From Straminergon stramineum (lineage: Eukaryota > Streptophyta > Bryopsida > Hypnales > Calliergonaceae): DNA of 64,000 nt. Below the pieces are notes generated by a model. It ran no database searches. It was given only the letters and a program-made list of their open reading frames with translations, and was not told the DNA's origin. Where the stretch lies: the NCBI GenBank assembly GCA_963920665.1, contig OY987263.1:42691218-42755217 (forward strand). The letters are read 5' to 3'. Of the stretch, positions 44,994-58,144 are shown piece by piece (the stretch's first letter is position 1; each line of letters begins with the position of its first letter). Made by a program: the position numbers and the translations under genes.

Positions 44994-47862
44994 TCATTCC
45001 AACGCCTTGATATCCGAAGATGACGGATGGGGCGACTTCCTGTACAGAGCCGTGTACACACTTCGTATCCGGTACGTCAGCACCGTCGTCAACAAAACTC
45101 CAAAAGCCGACACCGCGGCCATCACGTAGAACGTCAGCCGGAAACAATGGGCACCTGTGCAAACCTCCTTCGTCGTCACATAGCTAGTCCCGTGCAAGGA
45201 GTCTTTCGCCGCCTCCCGGTCGTACAAGTATCCTGCTATGAGCCCCGAGAAGACGAAGGAACCCAAGGGACTGGCGATGGTGAGGAAGTTGTAGATCATG
45301 CCGAAGTGCTTCAGCCCGAACAGCTCCGACGCCGTGGGCACCATAATGGAGAAGTGCACGCCGTAGCACAGCCCCAGCAGCACCGAGCCCACGAAGAGAG
45401 TGCCAGGCAGCGCCGAGGCGAACATGAGGTGCACCAGGATGAGCACCACCTGCGCCAGGGCCAGCCACACCGTCCGGGGAACCGCGTCCTTCCTGCAAGC
45501 AGTTGACACGTAAGTTGGATCAATGGTTTGTATTCATAGCTAAAATTTCTGTAACTGGAAATAGTCACTCACAGTTTGGAGTCATGATAGAAATTGCAAG
45601 ACCTAGGGGATTCAAACCATCAAAGAAGTTGAAGCCGGTTCAAAATAGGTGCAGCATAAGTTGCTAGTTCATACAGTCAACCGTGTCAGTTCAGTGTATA
45701 ACTAATTCCATCATCTGACTTTGTTATCAGTTTAGTGCAATGCCATAGATATAATTAATACATATATATATATGTTGCCCATGGCCAATTGAGAGTATAT
45801 CAAATCCTATGTGACACCTTGAGAACTAATGATTTGGTCACCTGGATCATGCATGTCCACAACTGGCAGCCACGTACCAAGGCTAAGTACATGATCATTC
45901 ATGTTTTGGAATGACCTGAAGCCAAAATGCAAGCCTACTTACCTGACGTAGTGCTCGGACAAGGCTCCTCCTCCCAGTCGCCCGAGGAAGTTAGCGATAC
46001 TGATGAGCGAGACGAAGATGTCCACATTGTAATAGCCCTGCGCCTCCCCGATCTGCCCCAAGTTGTTGATGGCGGTGACGCCCGTCCCCACGCCGCAGAA
46101 GAACGTCAAGAACAGGATCCAGAAGTCCGCCTTCACCAGCGCCTGCCTGAGCTTGAAATCCTCCCCTCGCCGGGGCCGTCTTCTCTTGGGCCTCTTCACC
46201 GCTCCCTCCCCAACCACGAGCAGCGTTTCCGCATCCTCCTCCTGCTGGTTCAGCTTCGCCACCACATCTTCATGCAGCGTTACCTTCTTCCCCTTGGAAT
46301 ATGAATGCCCCTCCTCCTCCCCTGAGGCCGTGCCTGGTTCAGGCGTCGTCGAAGCTCCCACATGTACTTCTTCAATGGGGACCCTGGCACCTTCTTCCAC
46401 ATCTCGAATCACCAAAGGAGCATTTGTGGTTTCCTCCCCTGCAGCTGCAGCTGCACTCTCCTTGATCAGCAGAGGCTCCTGGAGATCGTTGGGGCTGATT
46501 ATTCCGCAGCACTCCTGCGACATGGTTTTGATGGGGATGGCGAGCGGGGCGACTAAGAAGACGCCCATGACGACCGTGAAGACGACGGGGATGAACCTGT
46601 TCATGTCCACGAGCTCCTCGCCGAGGTTGATGGCGCAGAGGTAGGCCGCGAGCGCCAGGCAGACGTAGGTGATGTAGTGGAAGTTGCGACGCTCCTCGGG
46701 GTCGACTCGTACGTTGCCCGCGGCGGGCACGGGGCGGACGAGGAGCATGGAGCAAAGGCACACGAAAGTGGGGCCGAGGGTGAGGAAGAGCAGCAGCAGG
46801 GAGGCGTTGTCAGTCAAGAGCGCGGTGTAGATTTGCGTGAAGATGGCCGCGCTCAGGCCCACGAAGCCCTTGAGGATGCCCACCACGGTACCCCGCGAGT
46901 GAGGGAAGTTGCGCATGCACGTCACCAGGATCGCGGTGTTGAACCAGGTCGCGGAGTTGCTGCCCACCATCTGGACGAAGCACATCTGCAATAATTTCAG
47001 ACAACCATGGAATCAATCCACTGTATCCCAAAATGAAGAGTCCATACCCTAATTATGCATTTCTTACCTGAAAGACTCCGATCAGCAATGGGATCAGAAG
47101 AATTGAAACAGACTCTGATTGTGCTTAACCTGCAGAACGGTCATAGCTATAAATAGTCCTGATAACCAGAGATGACATAACCCGGAGATGACTTGATCAA
47201 AGGTTGCACTGAAACTGGGATTTCAGAGTTCAATTCTCAACCAAATGGTTTGAGTGATGTCTTGATTGCAAGGTACTGAAAGTGCAGAGCTTTTAACGAG
47301 TCACAATACGCATCCTGGGTGAAATCAGTTGTTAAAAAGCTATGAACAATGGTTGTCACAAACCATCGCTCACGTTCAAATTCTCAGAACGCAGCAATGA
47401 TTGAAGTATTCTGTCTAACGACATCCACAAGGCTGGCATACCCGTCGTTCCAGTTTGACTGTTTTCAACAAATCAAAGAACTGAAACAAGCAACAAGACG
47501 GGCAGGAAAGACAAGGCTGAAAAAGCGAAGGGTACCTGCCAGTAAGGCAAAGGAGCGATCTGTCCGCTGACGACCAGCCACAGAGTCCCGTACCCCAGGA
47601 AGCCAAAGAGGGCTCCGATGCACAAGAGCGTCCACGCCGGGAGCTTGTTACAAAGCAAGCCCGCCAGCAGACCCACATTCTCTCCAATGTCTTTCGCCAC
47701 GCCCAAATTGTTCAGCTGGAGCTGGTTGTAGTGGAGGACCGATTTCAATGAGGGCGAGTAGAAAGCAAACATGTAGGCGTTTCCTGCCGAAGCTTGCACC
47801 CAAATGGCGGCCGTCAACCCCACCCATTTCGTCGCCACCAGCGCCGTCTCCTCCGTCACCAT
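44994..47862 (-). CDS. MFS transporter, NFD4/nodulin-like family
   Basis: Three exons: 47862-47536, 46985-45943 and 45492-44994 (stop). GT-AG introns of 550 and 450 bp; total ~622 residues. The ATG at 47862 is the first in frame. The start KWVGLTAAIWVQASAGNAY, then QLQLNNLGVAKDIGENVG and LPYWQ|MCFVQMVGSNS, is the signature of the nodulin-like MFS family (Arabidopsis NFD4-type). NTAILVTCMRNFPHSRG, GILKGFVGLS and the second half (ADFWILFLTFFCGVGTG, NNLGQIGEAQGY, GLCYGVHFSIMVPTASELFG) complete ~12 membrane segments. A long charged loop between the halves holds an Ala run, Glu-rich stretches and KRPKRRRPRR. Substrate unknown; family members are membrane transporters of varied or unknown substrate. 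The exons are strikingly GC-rich compared with the receptor gene. Intact. Confidence 0.92.
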
Positions 47863-47925
47863 CGTCACCCCAAATCCCTACCCAAACTCTCTCGAAATGT
47901 ATCCCTAAATCTCTCCAAATCCACC

Positions 47926-48510
47926 CCTAAATCTCAAACCCACAAAACCATCAAAATCACATACGGAACACCCTTCCCAGAAAGAGCAAGCTGATCCGCT
48001 TTTGAATGTAAATTCGAGTCTGACTCTTCAAGACCCCCAAACGAAATTGCACACCATATTTGCTCAACCTCCAAAAAACATCTCTCTCCAGAACTGCCAC
48101 CCTAAATCTCAAACCCAGAAAACCATCAAAATCACAAACGCAACACCCTTACCAGAAACAGCAAGCTGCTCCGCTTCTGAAAGTAAATTGGAGTCTGATT
48201 CTTCAAGACCCCCAAACGACATTGCACACCATATTTGCTCCCAAGTCCACCCCCCCACCCCCAACCAGATCTCTCTCCCAAACTGCCACCCTAAACTCAA
48301 ACCCAGAAAACCATCAAAATCACAAACGCAACACCATTCCCAGAAAACAGCACTCTGCTCCGCTTCTAAACGTAAATGGGAGTCTGATTCTTCACCACCC
48401 CCACACAAAATTGCACAGTCTGATACTTACTCGCTCCCACGTACGTCCACCCACCCAAACCAAATCTCTCTCCCAAACTGCCATCCTAAACCCACAAAAC
48501 ATGCACCAGC
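47926..48510. repeat. ~175-190-bp tandem repeat in the 5' flank of the MFS gene
   Basis: The motif CCTAAATCTCAAACCCA followed by AAAACCATCAAAATCAC starts at about 47926, 48104 and 48290, with a fragment at about 48484. Each unit continues with AGCAAGCTG(C/A)TCCGCTTC, GAGTCTGA(T/C)TCTTCA and ACGA(A/C)ATTGCACACC. It begins ~65 bp upstream of the ATG, so it lies in the promoter or 5' UTR. Its plus-strand open frames reflect scarcity of stops in AC-rich repeats. Confidence 0.9.
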
Positions 48511-49171
48511 TCCGGCCACTGAATTGCCATTCCCATCCTCCGTCCCAACAGAAGACTCCTAACAAACTCCTCCACTGTGTAGCTTGAAAGAAGAATTCCA
48601 AGGACAGTTGGTTGATATTGGACCCCACCGAAAAGCCGGTGCCGCCAAAGGGGACAGCAACTGCAACGGAACGAGATTACGGCAAGGGCCTTTGAATGAA
48701 TCAACATCGGCAGAAGGAATTGAGCTTCAGATAAGACTTTAATAACAGTTCAGTTAGGTTTCAGGTGAAGTTCAGGAGCCACTTTGGGAGAACTGTAGGG
48801 AGGGCACTCCACTCATGGAGTGACTCTATGATAATGTAAGCTGCTCCGGACTCCGGAGTGATGAGTCATTGATGTGGTCAAGGGACCCTGATTTCCTGCG
48901 CCGTCCTTGCCCCTTCGCCATAATTTATGCTTTTCCTTTGGGTGCTACAATACAGGCAGCTGGAGCCCTCGAGGCTCTGAGGCTCCGCCACGTTGCAAGT
49001 GTTTCCTGCCGCAATCAGAGGGATTGTACAGTAGTATAGAATCTCCACGAATCTTTGTGTCTGAGTTCATTGTACGAGCACCCAAAACAGAAACTATTTT
49101 TAGTCCTGCAACCTCAAAGCTACAAATAATCTGCCATTTTAAAAATAATTTAAAAAGGTATGAAAGGAGAT
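48511..49171. other. Upstream flank of the MFS gene; no gene seen
   Basis: Likely promoter region and intergenic DNA. Nothing further assigned. Confidence 0.4.
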
Positions 49172-49693
49172 TTAACCCCTGAGGAACCAGTCAGGAGCCC
49201 ACTTCATAATATTGTAATGATCCTCCTCGTGCGGAAGGCATTATGCTTCCGTAGATGCCTAGAAGAGACTTTGAGATAATTGGGGTTGGCAGAGGAAGCA
49301 CGTAAGACAATTTTGTTCATTGTAGGGGCCAGTCCCCTTTTCAAGGATGCAAAAAGGCCTCCCTTGCCTCATTGGTAAACAATGTTATGTTAGGGTTTTA
49401 GGAAAGTTGGCCAAACTCCATTGTCTTTATAATTTGGGGTTTTTGTATAAGATTTTTAGCCCATAAACAATGCGGCATACGTTTTTTGTCCGATGAATGG
49501 CAAGGAATTCTCCTTTGTAGGATAGAAATGCAACTATTCATCCTTGGAATTAGGGGTGGAAAGGGTAGATCTTCTACAGTAGATTGACTCCCAATGAATA
49601 TTTTTGGGTTTTTTAAAGTAGATGATGTCACATGGTTCCAAAAGGTGAAAAGGGTTGATTTCCACACTCACCCACATGGTGTTTAAGGGTTAG
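49172..49693. mobile_element. TTAACCC-ended element, internally rearranged (~520 bp)
   Basis: The left end is TTAACCCCTGAGGAACC and the right end AAGGGTTAG. The left part (CCCCTTTTCAAGGATGCAAA, ~49335) matches ~57100 in the same orientation. The right part (about 49500-49680) matches 57190-57310 in the opposite orientation. No complete transposase. Confidence 0.55.
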
Positions 49694-52600
49694 GATAGGT
49701 GCTAATTGTCCTAATCTCCACATAAAGCTTTGTTTCATGTCATTCCAATAAATACTGCAAAAAGGATATGTTTTTTAAACTTCAATGTCAAAGTGGTCGA
49801 CAACAAATCTATTTTAAATAATATAAATTAATTTTTTGGATTGTTTAGATTGATGCCCACTTAAAAGTATTTGTACCATTTAATTATGACTAACAAGGTG
49901 AAAGTTATGAGAACTTCATTTTGTTGTCACTCAAGGAAGAAGTAGCATGTAAAATCATTTTTTGAACTCAATTTTGATTAAAAAAAATTCAAATATAAAC
50001 AAAAAGAAAGGAAATCTATTGTTTACTAGAATATTCCTACCATTGTTCTCAATTTCTTGTAAAAGTTATTAGCAATAATTTGGGGTTTTTTTCATCTTAT
50101 CATTTTTTTAGATGAATATACAAACATGGTTAAAATTTTTTACATATATTCTCTAGCCATTTTCCAACATATTGGCTAAATTGCACAAGTTTGAAACAAA
50201 CAAGGTTTTTCCTTAAAATATTAAAAGACAAAACTTCACTTAAGGGATGGGCTACAAAACTACTACTTTTTCAAGTTTAATCATATTGAACTTGCAATTG
50301 GTAGGGAATTTTACCCTAAAATTTTAGACAATGTATTTGAACAAGTTAACTAAAGAATCCTACATTTGGGTGTATTAGAAAATAAATAAAGATAAAGATT
50401 TTAGCCTTGCTCTAGAAACAAGTATTTTGAATCAATTTTGTGCCTCAAAAAGTTGCAATATTTTAGGGATTGAAAAGGATTGGCCATTTTTGGGTGGCCA
50501 TTTCAAATGATATATTGATAAGGTTAACATTCCTAAAATTGCCCAAGCCCAATTACAACCCTGATTTTTGAACCCAATCATGCCTTCTTGCACCCTCATG
50601 AAGTGAAATATGTATAGGATTGGCACTTTATGAGAATTTCAAGTCCAGAATTGGGGGTGAAAGGCAGGTTGGACTTAATAAGGTTGAAAAGTCAAGGTTG
50701 TATTATTCTATGGAACACCATGATGTGGATTAGACACATTGCAAAAGGTTCATTCATTATTCCATAATTTGAAGGGATACTTTTTCATCACTACTACAAT
50801 TATATAGGGAGTTGAAAGAACCATATTATAATCCAAATAGATGAAAATAGTCCTCCTTAGGAACAACAATGGGAAGGGATATGGTTTTGCCTTTCACCAC
50901 CTATAAATACATGTGTTTCTAGTAAAATTTTACAAAAAATCTCCTTAAGGGTCATTATTTAAAATCTTATCTCTAGGACTGTACTAAAAAACTCACTTAA
51001 AACAACCCTTTTTCTTGTAGTGGAAAAATCCTTTAATTTCTCATTCTAAATATATAAAAAATTTGAATGTGATTAGGATAAATATGTACAACGACCAAAG
51101 GAATGATAGTGGAACAACAATGGGTCATCCTACCTTACTTGTGTCAACAATACTAACATGGTATACTAAAGTGAGAATAATGCTATGGGACAAAAGAGTA
51201 GTTTTAGAATGGTGCTATGGTTTGGTAGCCTATTATGGTTGATCCAATTGTAATTAAGCTTGGCTATAGAATGTATTTGGCATTTATAGTATTACATAGA
51301 AGTAAAGATGTAGAGCTAAAATTTGTTATGTATATTTAGTGAAAACAATGGAAATAAAGATAAACTCTCTTTCCTTGCAAACCTTGTGTAAAATAAACCA
51401 GCCTACAATAGGCCAATTCTCTAATGCAAACACCTACAAAAAAACCTATTACAATACATTATCTAGTAAATGAGAGTATGACTTCATTAGGCAAGTAAAT
51501 GGCCAAAATCAAAGCTTTGGATGATGGTGATGGAATTACTAGTGACTACTTTCAGGAACATCCAACTTTCTAGTATAAATTCATTACAAGAACTAACTTT
51601 TTAATTCCTTTATGTCATGCCCATGTTAGAAAATATTGCAACCATGTTAGGAAATATTTTTACTACTTTAGGTGGTCTTATGATCACTATGGGTACACTT
51701 CTTGATGGTTTTGGCGTTGTTTAGAGATTGTTATGGGCTAATTGGGCAACACACTTCAAAAATTTATAACAAATTCATACTTTGTCAAAAAAAATATCAA
51801 TTGGTCTCTCCATTTTTCATGTTTGTCTTTATGTAGAAAAAAATTTTAATTTTTTCAAAAATGTCAACAAATCAAACAAGTCATTCTACATGTCATAAGT
51901 TGATTTACCTTAATATGTATTGGAGTTGATATGGGTCAATTTCGCAAAGGAGGGTACAAAAGATACAATCTACATGAAATTTTGAACAAAATTCTAGGAT
52001 ATATTGCAAAAAGCTAAGACAATGAGGTTGTTAAGTTAGAGCAACAACATTAGGAATCATAACAATTTAGCAATTTCATCCATTCTAGAAAGGGAATATA
52101 TTACCAAATATTGTACCAAAAAATTAGATTGCTTTTGAACAAGGAATCATTCAAAACAAATGAATGTTCTTGAGTGGTGTCCCAAGATAAATGTAAGCTC
52201 AAAGAAAAAATATCTAAACTTCTCAATTAGTTTTGGATTATTCAATAATATGATCCTAGGTATGCAACTTTTGTATTATATATAGGAGTCATAGGTATTA
52301 AAACAGCTTAGAGGACAACTTTTGTAAAAATTATATCAAATTAAAAAGACCAAAAATTTCAGTGAAGACCAAATCTATAAAAAAAAATTAAATGTAGAAA
52401 ATGCTAAGTTGGATACATATTAGAAAAAAATCACAATATATATGAAGAATTTAAACACTCATGGATGATTTTCAAGAATCCGTTCAATATGTTCCCTCAA
52501 ATTAAAATTAAAATTCATTCATAGCATTACAAGATATTTGAGGGCATTGGATGCCTATGAGTTTCCAGGCAGTTCCCATGAGCCTGCCTTTGTTGTTGGG

Positions 52601-54889
52601 TGCTACGGGAACAAATCCGATGTGGTCAAGAGATTGCCACATAGGATGACTGAAGAGCGGGTAAGTGCGGGACCATGAGACCACCAATCACAATACAATA
52701 GTCACAATGTCCACAATGAATTTGTAAATGGGGAACTTAGACAACTACTCAAGGGAGCATCCATTGGAACGCAACTGAAATAGGCATGTAGAGGCCTCCA
52801 ATCTCACCTAATGTGTTTAATTTGTAATAAAAAATCTTAAATTTTTGTTGAAAAGCCTCAAAAGTTGGTTAGCTTGTCCCATTATACATGTATTAAAAAA
52901 ACTCATATAATGAGTTTTTTTATGCTATTATTGTCCTCAAAGAATATTCAATTCATGAATATAATTATATTCTTAGATTCCTTGTTAAAAGGGCTACAAG
53001 AATTTTATACATTAAAACAAATTAAATCCCTTAATATTGGACCAAAATGCATTACAAGTGATTATAATCAAGATCATATAATATGGGAGTTGCATACCCA
53101 GAAATATGATTCAATTATTTCTTACATTTTTATTTGTAATAAGAAATTTTTTAGTGCACAAATTGAGAGTAAAGTTAGTTTAGGAGCATAGAGTGGGAGT
53201 GGGGAGTGTAGACCACGTCTAGTGGTTTTAGGATACCAATGTTATAGGTATGTATAACATTATCATTATCTATAAAGTGTCTTATTTTATAGGATGCCTT
53301 CAAATGGTTATAGGGTGCCTACTTATCCTTTCAAAGGTACCTATGCTTTAAATAATAACCTCTAAAATAAGCTTTAGACTCACCAAATCTAAGATCTAGT
53401 TCTACAATCCATGCTCGTGTGGGAGCATTCCTCAAAGTTGGCTCAAACTACACTATGATCCGATGGTCAAATTTCAATTTATTTTAATGAATTCATTAAT
53501 AGCCTTAAGGAAAATACTATCCAAGTAATTTTGTTATTATATATGGACACTTAGATAATATATGTTGGATTTTCAAAGGTGAAAGTATAAAGTACCTACT
53601 CATGCCATGTTGCCATTAGATTCTTCTTAAATGGACATCCTTAAAGAACTCAATAATTCATTCCTATTGGTTACAACAAAAAATCCAACAATGCAATTCT
53701 ATGGCTTGCTCTACAAAACTTGTGATGATTTTGGATGGCTAAAGGTGCCAAAGTGTAGATTGCAAAGAATGAAAGAGACACACTTGGATGCAACTTTATT
53801 TAAGGGGTTGTAGAAGGTAGAATCACTCAAGTTCAAGGATGTTTGTAAATGTCAACCCTAAGAAATCTAAAATACTTACACTTATTGTACAACATTCATC
53901 ACTAGGACATTCAAATTATAATGTATAAAATTTAAGAAAATCTATTAATTTAATTAGATCTTTTGCATACAATATTTGAATGTTGTTTTGAGGATTCACC
54001 TTAATTTAGTTGCAATTTTTTATTTGCTTTAAAATAAGACCTTCTCAACACATATTAAGCCTTGTCAAACACATTCACTTGGTTTTTAGTAATGAACAAT
54101 TCCTATTGTCAAAGAAAAGGATGTTGATCATGGGAGTCGAGTTAGACTTTGCCTTCAAGCTATTAGCAATGTATTAAGACTAGGCTAAATATAATACCAT
54201 ATATTCATGTTTAACAAAAAAAGTTCAAATTAAAGTCTCGTTAGAACTTTAAAATTAAAATTCCATTGCATTTGGATTATAAAAAAATTAAATGGACATA
54301 TTTGGTTCACAAATTTTGAATGGAAAAAAATGAAAATTATCACTAGAGAATCTTAATCTTACCATCTTGAAGAATACATACAAAAAATTTATATCTAAAT
54401 TTTATACCATTTGTAAAAACTACTTGTCCAAAATAAAAAATTATTTTATTTTATCTGGAGCTTGAGCATCTATTGTATTGTATAAACATTTAATTATAAA
54501 GTTTTCACATTTCAAGGTGTAAGAACATGTGAGTGCATTTAGAAGTTCATTTATCTACAATGTATTGTCATTAGCTAGAGTTGATTGTACAACTATGTTA
54601 TAATTAGCAATTGATCTTATTTTTTTATTCTTGAAATCATAATATCTTCCAATATTTTATTATGATATTAATATTTAAAATTTTCTAAATTTTTTTTGAA
54701 TTATAATATTATATTTGATATTATTAATAAAATTACCAAAGTATTATAAACTTGAACTCTACATAGTCTCATTTTCTTACTACTTCCAAGTTTTTACAAG
54801 CCTATGGTAATACTCCTTATAATCAAGCTCATTTGGTTTGTTTATTGTGTGATTACAATAAAAAAAGTTTTAAATGTATGACCTAATCT
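49694..54889. other. Long AT-rich gene-poor region
   Basis: No open stretch beyond about 110 codons and none with a motif. Looks like old, diverged non-coding or transposon-derived DNA. A short patch of higher GC at ~52555-52690 has no assignment. Confidence 0.55.
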
Positions 54890-55534
54890 TTAACCCCTAA
54901 ATACCCAAGGCACCAGATTTTGGTGTTTTGAAAACTTTGAAGTTAAGTAAAACCCAACCAAATTGCTATTATTATTAGTTTATATTTTTGAAGAATTATT
55001 TTTGAAGTCTAGTTTTAGGATCAAAAAGCTGATCTTAAAAATAAAAGATTATGATTTTTCTATTGAAGATTTTGTGCAAGGATACCCTGTGCAATCTTGA
55101 CTTCCCGTAGTGTTGTGGGCTCTTGGAAATGAGCCTCAAATACACTAGATCTTGGAGGCAAAATCACTTTAGAAATTCATTTAAAAAAATTGTAGAATCG
55201 ATTTTGAAAAGTCATAAATTGATTGGGGTTGTGCATGCTAGGCCCTATAACCTCCAATTTTTTTAGTGACCAACTTTTTAAAGTTGACATGCAAAAAGTG
55301 AATTGAAAAATTTTCATAGTTTTTACACCCTCATGATCAAACATTATAATCTTTCAATCTATAAGTGATATTGTTATGTTTTCTTTTCCTGTGTGATCTC
55401 TAACATGTCTAGTTTGAATTTGTACGGTTACAATTCAAAAGAAATTGGTACAACTTATGAAAATGTTGACTTTTTGTCCAATTTAGAACAAATTTCAAGC
55501 AGCTCCAAATAGGCCTTGGGCATTTAGGGGTTAA
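54890..55534. mobile_element. Non-autonomous element with TTAACCCC terminal inverted repeats (645 bp)
   Basis: The left end is TTAACCCCTAAATACCCAAG and the right end is its reverse complement with one change (TTAACCCCTAAATGCCCAAG). The inverted repeat is ~22 bp. TTAA at both outer borders is consistent with a TTAA target duplication. No coding capacity. Confidence 0.65.
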
Positions 55535-55617
55535 CAGATAGGAAAGTATTCCATTTATTGATGCTAAAAGATCCAACATTTGTTTTGGTTATACTCTCTA
55601 AACAAAGTTTAGCAGTT

Positions 55618-56120
55618 GATGTAGCTTGTATATCATAGCCAGGGAATAATTTCAATAAAAATAATCCAAAAATTGAAGTTGAATTTTGAAATGGTCTGAA
55701 AATTAATGCATACAATTGTGGAAGCCAATTGAGAATAAAATCATATAATGCTAAAAGTTTAATAATTAATACTCACAACATTGAAAATCAAGTGAAATTA
55801 AAGTCTTGAGTGCAATGAAATTTGGAAATGTGATGTGGCTTGTATACCATAGCCAAAGAGCAAGTTTGATAGAAAATAATTCAAAAATGACAAGTCAAAT
55901 TTTTAAGAGGTTGGAAATTAATGCATACAACAGTCAAAATCAAGTGAAATAAAAGTCACTTAACGTTGAAATTTGATGTGGCTGTGTACTATAGCCAAGG
56001 AGCAAGTTTGACAAAAAAATAACTAAAAAATGTAAAGTCAAAATCTCTAACAGTTTGGAAATTAGTGTATACAACTATCAAAATCAAATGAGAATAAAGT
56101 TACATAATGTTGAAAATTTA
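55618..56120. repeat. ~143-bp tandem repeat, about three units
   Basis: GATGT(G/A)GCTTGTATA(C/T)CATAGCC-like landmarks start at about 55618, 55832 and 55975. Each is followed by GAGCAAGTTTGA and (A/T)AATTA(A/G)TG(C/T)ATACAA. The first interval is ~70 bp longer because of a partial internal duplication. Confidence 0.75.
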
Positions 56121-56896
56121 GTTATTCTCAATCAAGTATCACATGCATCATCAAATATCAAGATATTTCAAGATATAGTGTGATGAAGGAGACAATTATG
56201 TCATTGATAGGTTGTGTGAAGGAGAGGGGAATAAAAATTTGACACATGGACAAGTTAGCATGTCAAATTCAGCATGAATTGAATAAAAAAATGTTGATCC
56301 ATAATACTTGAAAATTGGAAGTTGAAGCTACTTTTCACAATTTGTTTAATTTTTTGACAAGGAGTTATGGAAGCTACTAGATGACTAAGGTAGTAAGGTT
56401 TATAATCATAGCCAAAAGTTCAACTACATAACAACAACAAAATTTCAAATTGGCACTACAAACTCAAATTTCATCAAATTGAGAACCAGAAAGATTGTGA
56501 GAAAAAACTTTTCCTCTATTTTCAAAACATATTGTGTTGGTACTTTGAAATTTTTTAAAAGATACAAGAATTTTGCCTTTTATCTCCTTCAATCTAGCAT
56601 TTAGTATTACCACCTTGGGTAGCAATTACAACATGCTCAATGAGAAGATGATGGTTCTAATGAATAACTCAATCATGATGTCTTGAAGGAGAAAATTGGT
56701 AATTTGTATACATATTGTACTTTGGTTCTTTTAGTTCTATTACTTCTATGCAATGAAGGTCCCTTCACATGTTTCAAACAATTAAAAAAGCATTTTCCAT
56801 ACCAAAATGGATTATTTTATCCCATTCCAAAAAATGTGGAGCAAATGAAAATAATTTCATGGCCAAGACAATAAGGTGTCATGTTGCTTTTGTCTT
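56121..56896. other. AT-rich spacer, nothing assigned
   Basis: No gene-like structure. Confidence 0.5.
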
Positions 56897-57674
56897 TTAA
56901 CCTTGGAATGCCCAGGTTGGTCATTATGGAAATTAGCTTCTTGGGTACCATGCATAACATTGTAAAACCAAGAAATGGTCCTCCTTACGCTAGAAAAGTA
57001 TTATGCTTTGCTAGATGCTAGGGAGAGACTCATCAATTAATTCATGGATTGTCATTAGCTCAAGAGCCAAATAAGACAATTTTGTTCAATCTAGGGTCCC
57101 CTTTTCAAGGATGCAAACAGAACCTCTACCTCGTTGGTAAACAAATATTATGTGTGAATCATTTGCTTGAAACGAGGCTTGAAAAAAAACCAAGAGCATT
57201 CATTGGAAGTCAAACTACTATATATGACCTCCCCTTTCTACACAAAATTTCAAGAATGAACATCTACACTTCTATCTTTCATAAAAGGATTTCATGTCAT
57301 CCATTGCACACTTAGTGTCTGCTGTAATTACAGGGATAACTTCGGTGCAAGTTTTCTTTCTCATGTTGCTTTCCCACCAGCAGGTACCAATGTTGTGTTG
57401 TCGCATGATTTGATGAACGGTGGCTTTCCATGTAATTTAACCATTGAAAGGCCTTGGGGGGGCCTCCATACGACTCATATTTAACCTTATAACTCCTCAA
57501 TTGTAATGTAATATGGAGTATATGAATTATGATACATTGTTATTTACATACTATGACAATCATTAATTTACTTCGTATTGAAAAGTACTTGGTTAATGTT
57601 TTTCTTATCAAATACCAACATATACATAATATACTATACGGCTGCAAACGGCTTTCCGGTCCTTCAAGGGTTAA
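56897..57674. mobile_element. TTAACC-ended element carrying the dispersed repeat core (778 bp)
   Basis: The left end is TTAACCTTGGAATGCCC and the right end (reverse complement) TTAACCCTTGAAGGACC; TTAA at both borders. Contains 56975-57310, shared with 49172-49693 and 20222-20400. A plus-strand frame in the core (FIGSQTTIYDLPF) keeps similar residues in all three copies (FIGSQSTVEDLPF, IIGSQTIVEDLPF), but other frames are equally open, so coding is unproven. Confidence 0.6.
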
Positions 57675-58144
57675 GCTTAAGCTTATTAGTACAGCCGGAC
57701 AGCAGTATGAGTTGTAAATTAAGTAAGCTCGAACATGTGGATGCAGTTGAGTTTGTTGTTGAGGAACCACTAACTTAATAAGAATTCCCAGACAGAAGCA
57801 TGAAAGAATAGAGAGCAGTACAGTACAGGATTACCTGCTCACAAACATGACGCTGCAGTGGCAGACAATTTTTGGGGTTGAATTTCTGTCTGGGAGAGCT
57901 ACATGCACAGTACAATGTCTTTGTGTAAGGAAAAATTGGATAGAATCATTCATCATTCATATGCGTACATTCATATGCAGAATCTAATATTAGAAATTTA
58001 TTCATCTAAATATTGATGAATCGAAAACCCATTCTTATTAGTTTATGATAATTGGTGCCAAAATGGAGTAAGAATATAGCAAAACTTGCTAAAAAAGGGG
58101 TTGAGCACTAATAGGTGGCCAGATGGGTGTCTTCAATCTCATTG
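57675..58144. other. Spacer, nothing assigned
   Basis: No gene-like structure between two TTAACCC elements. Confidence 0.5.

Noticed and set aside
46063..46644. 193-codon plus-strand open frame
   Set aside because: It is antisense to the conserved exon 2 of the MFS gene and arises from its high GC content.
48002..48587. Two overlapping plus-strand frames of 175-186 codons
   Set aside because: They follow the AC-rich tandem repeat upstream of the MFS gene; repetition and lack of stops explain them, and two frames are open at once.
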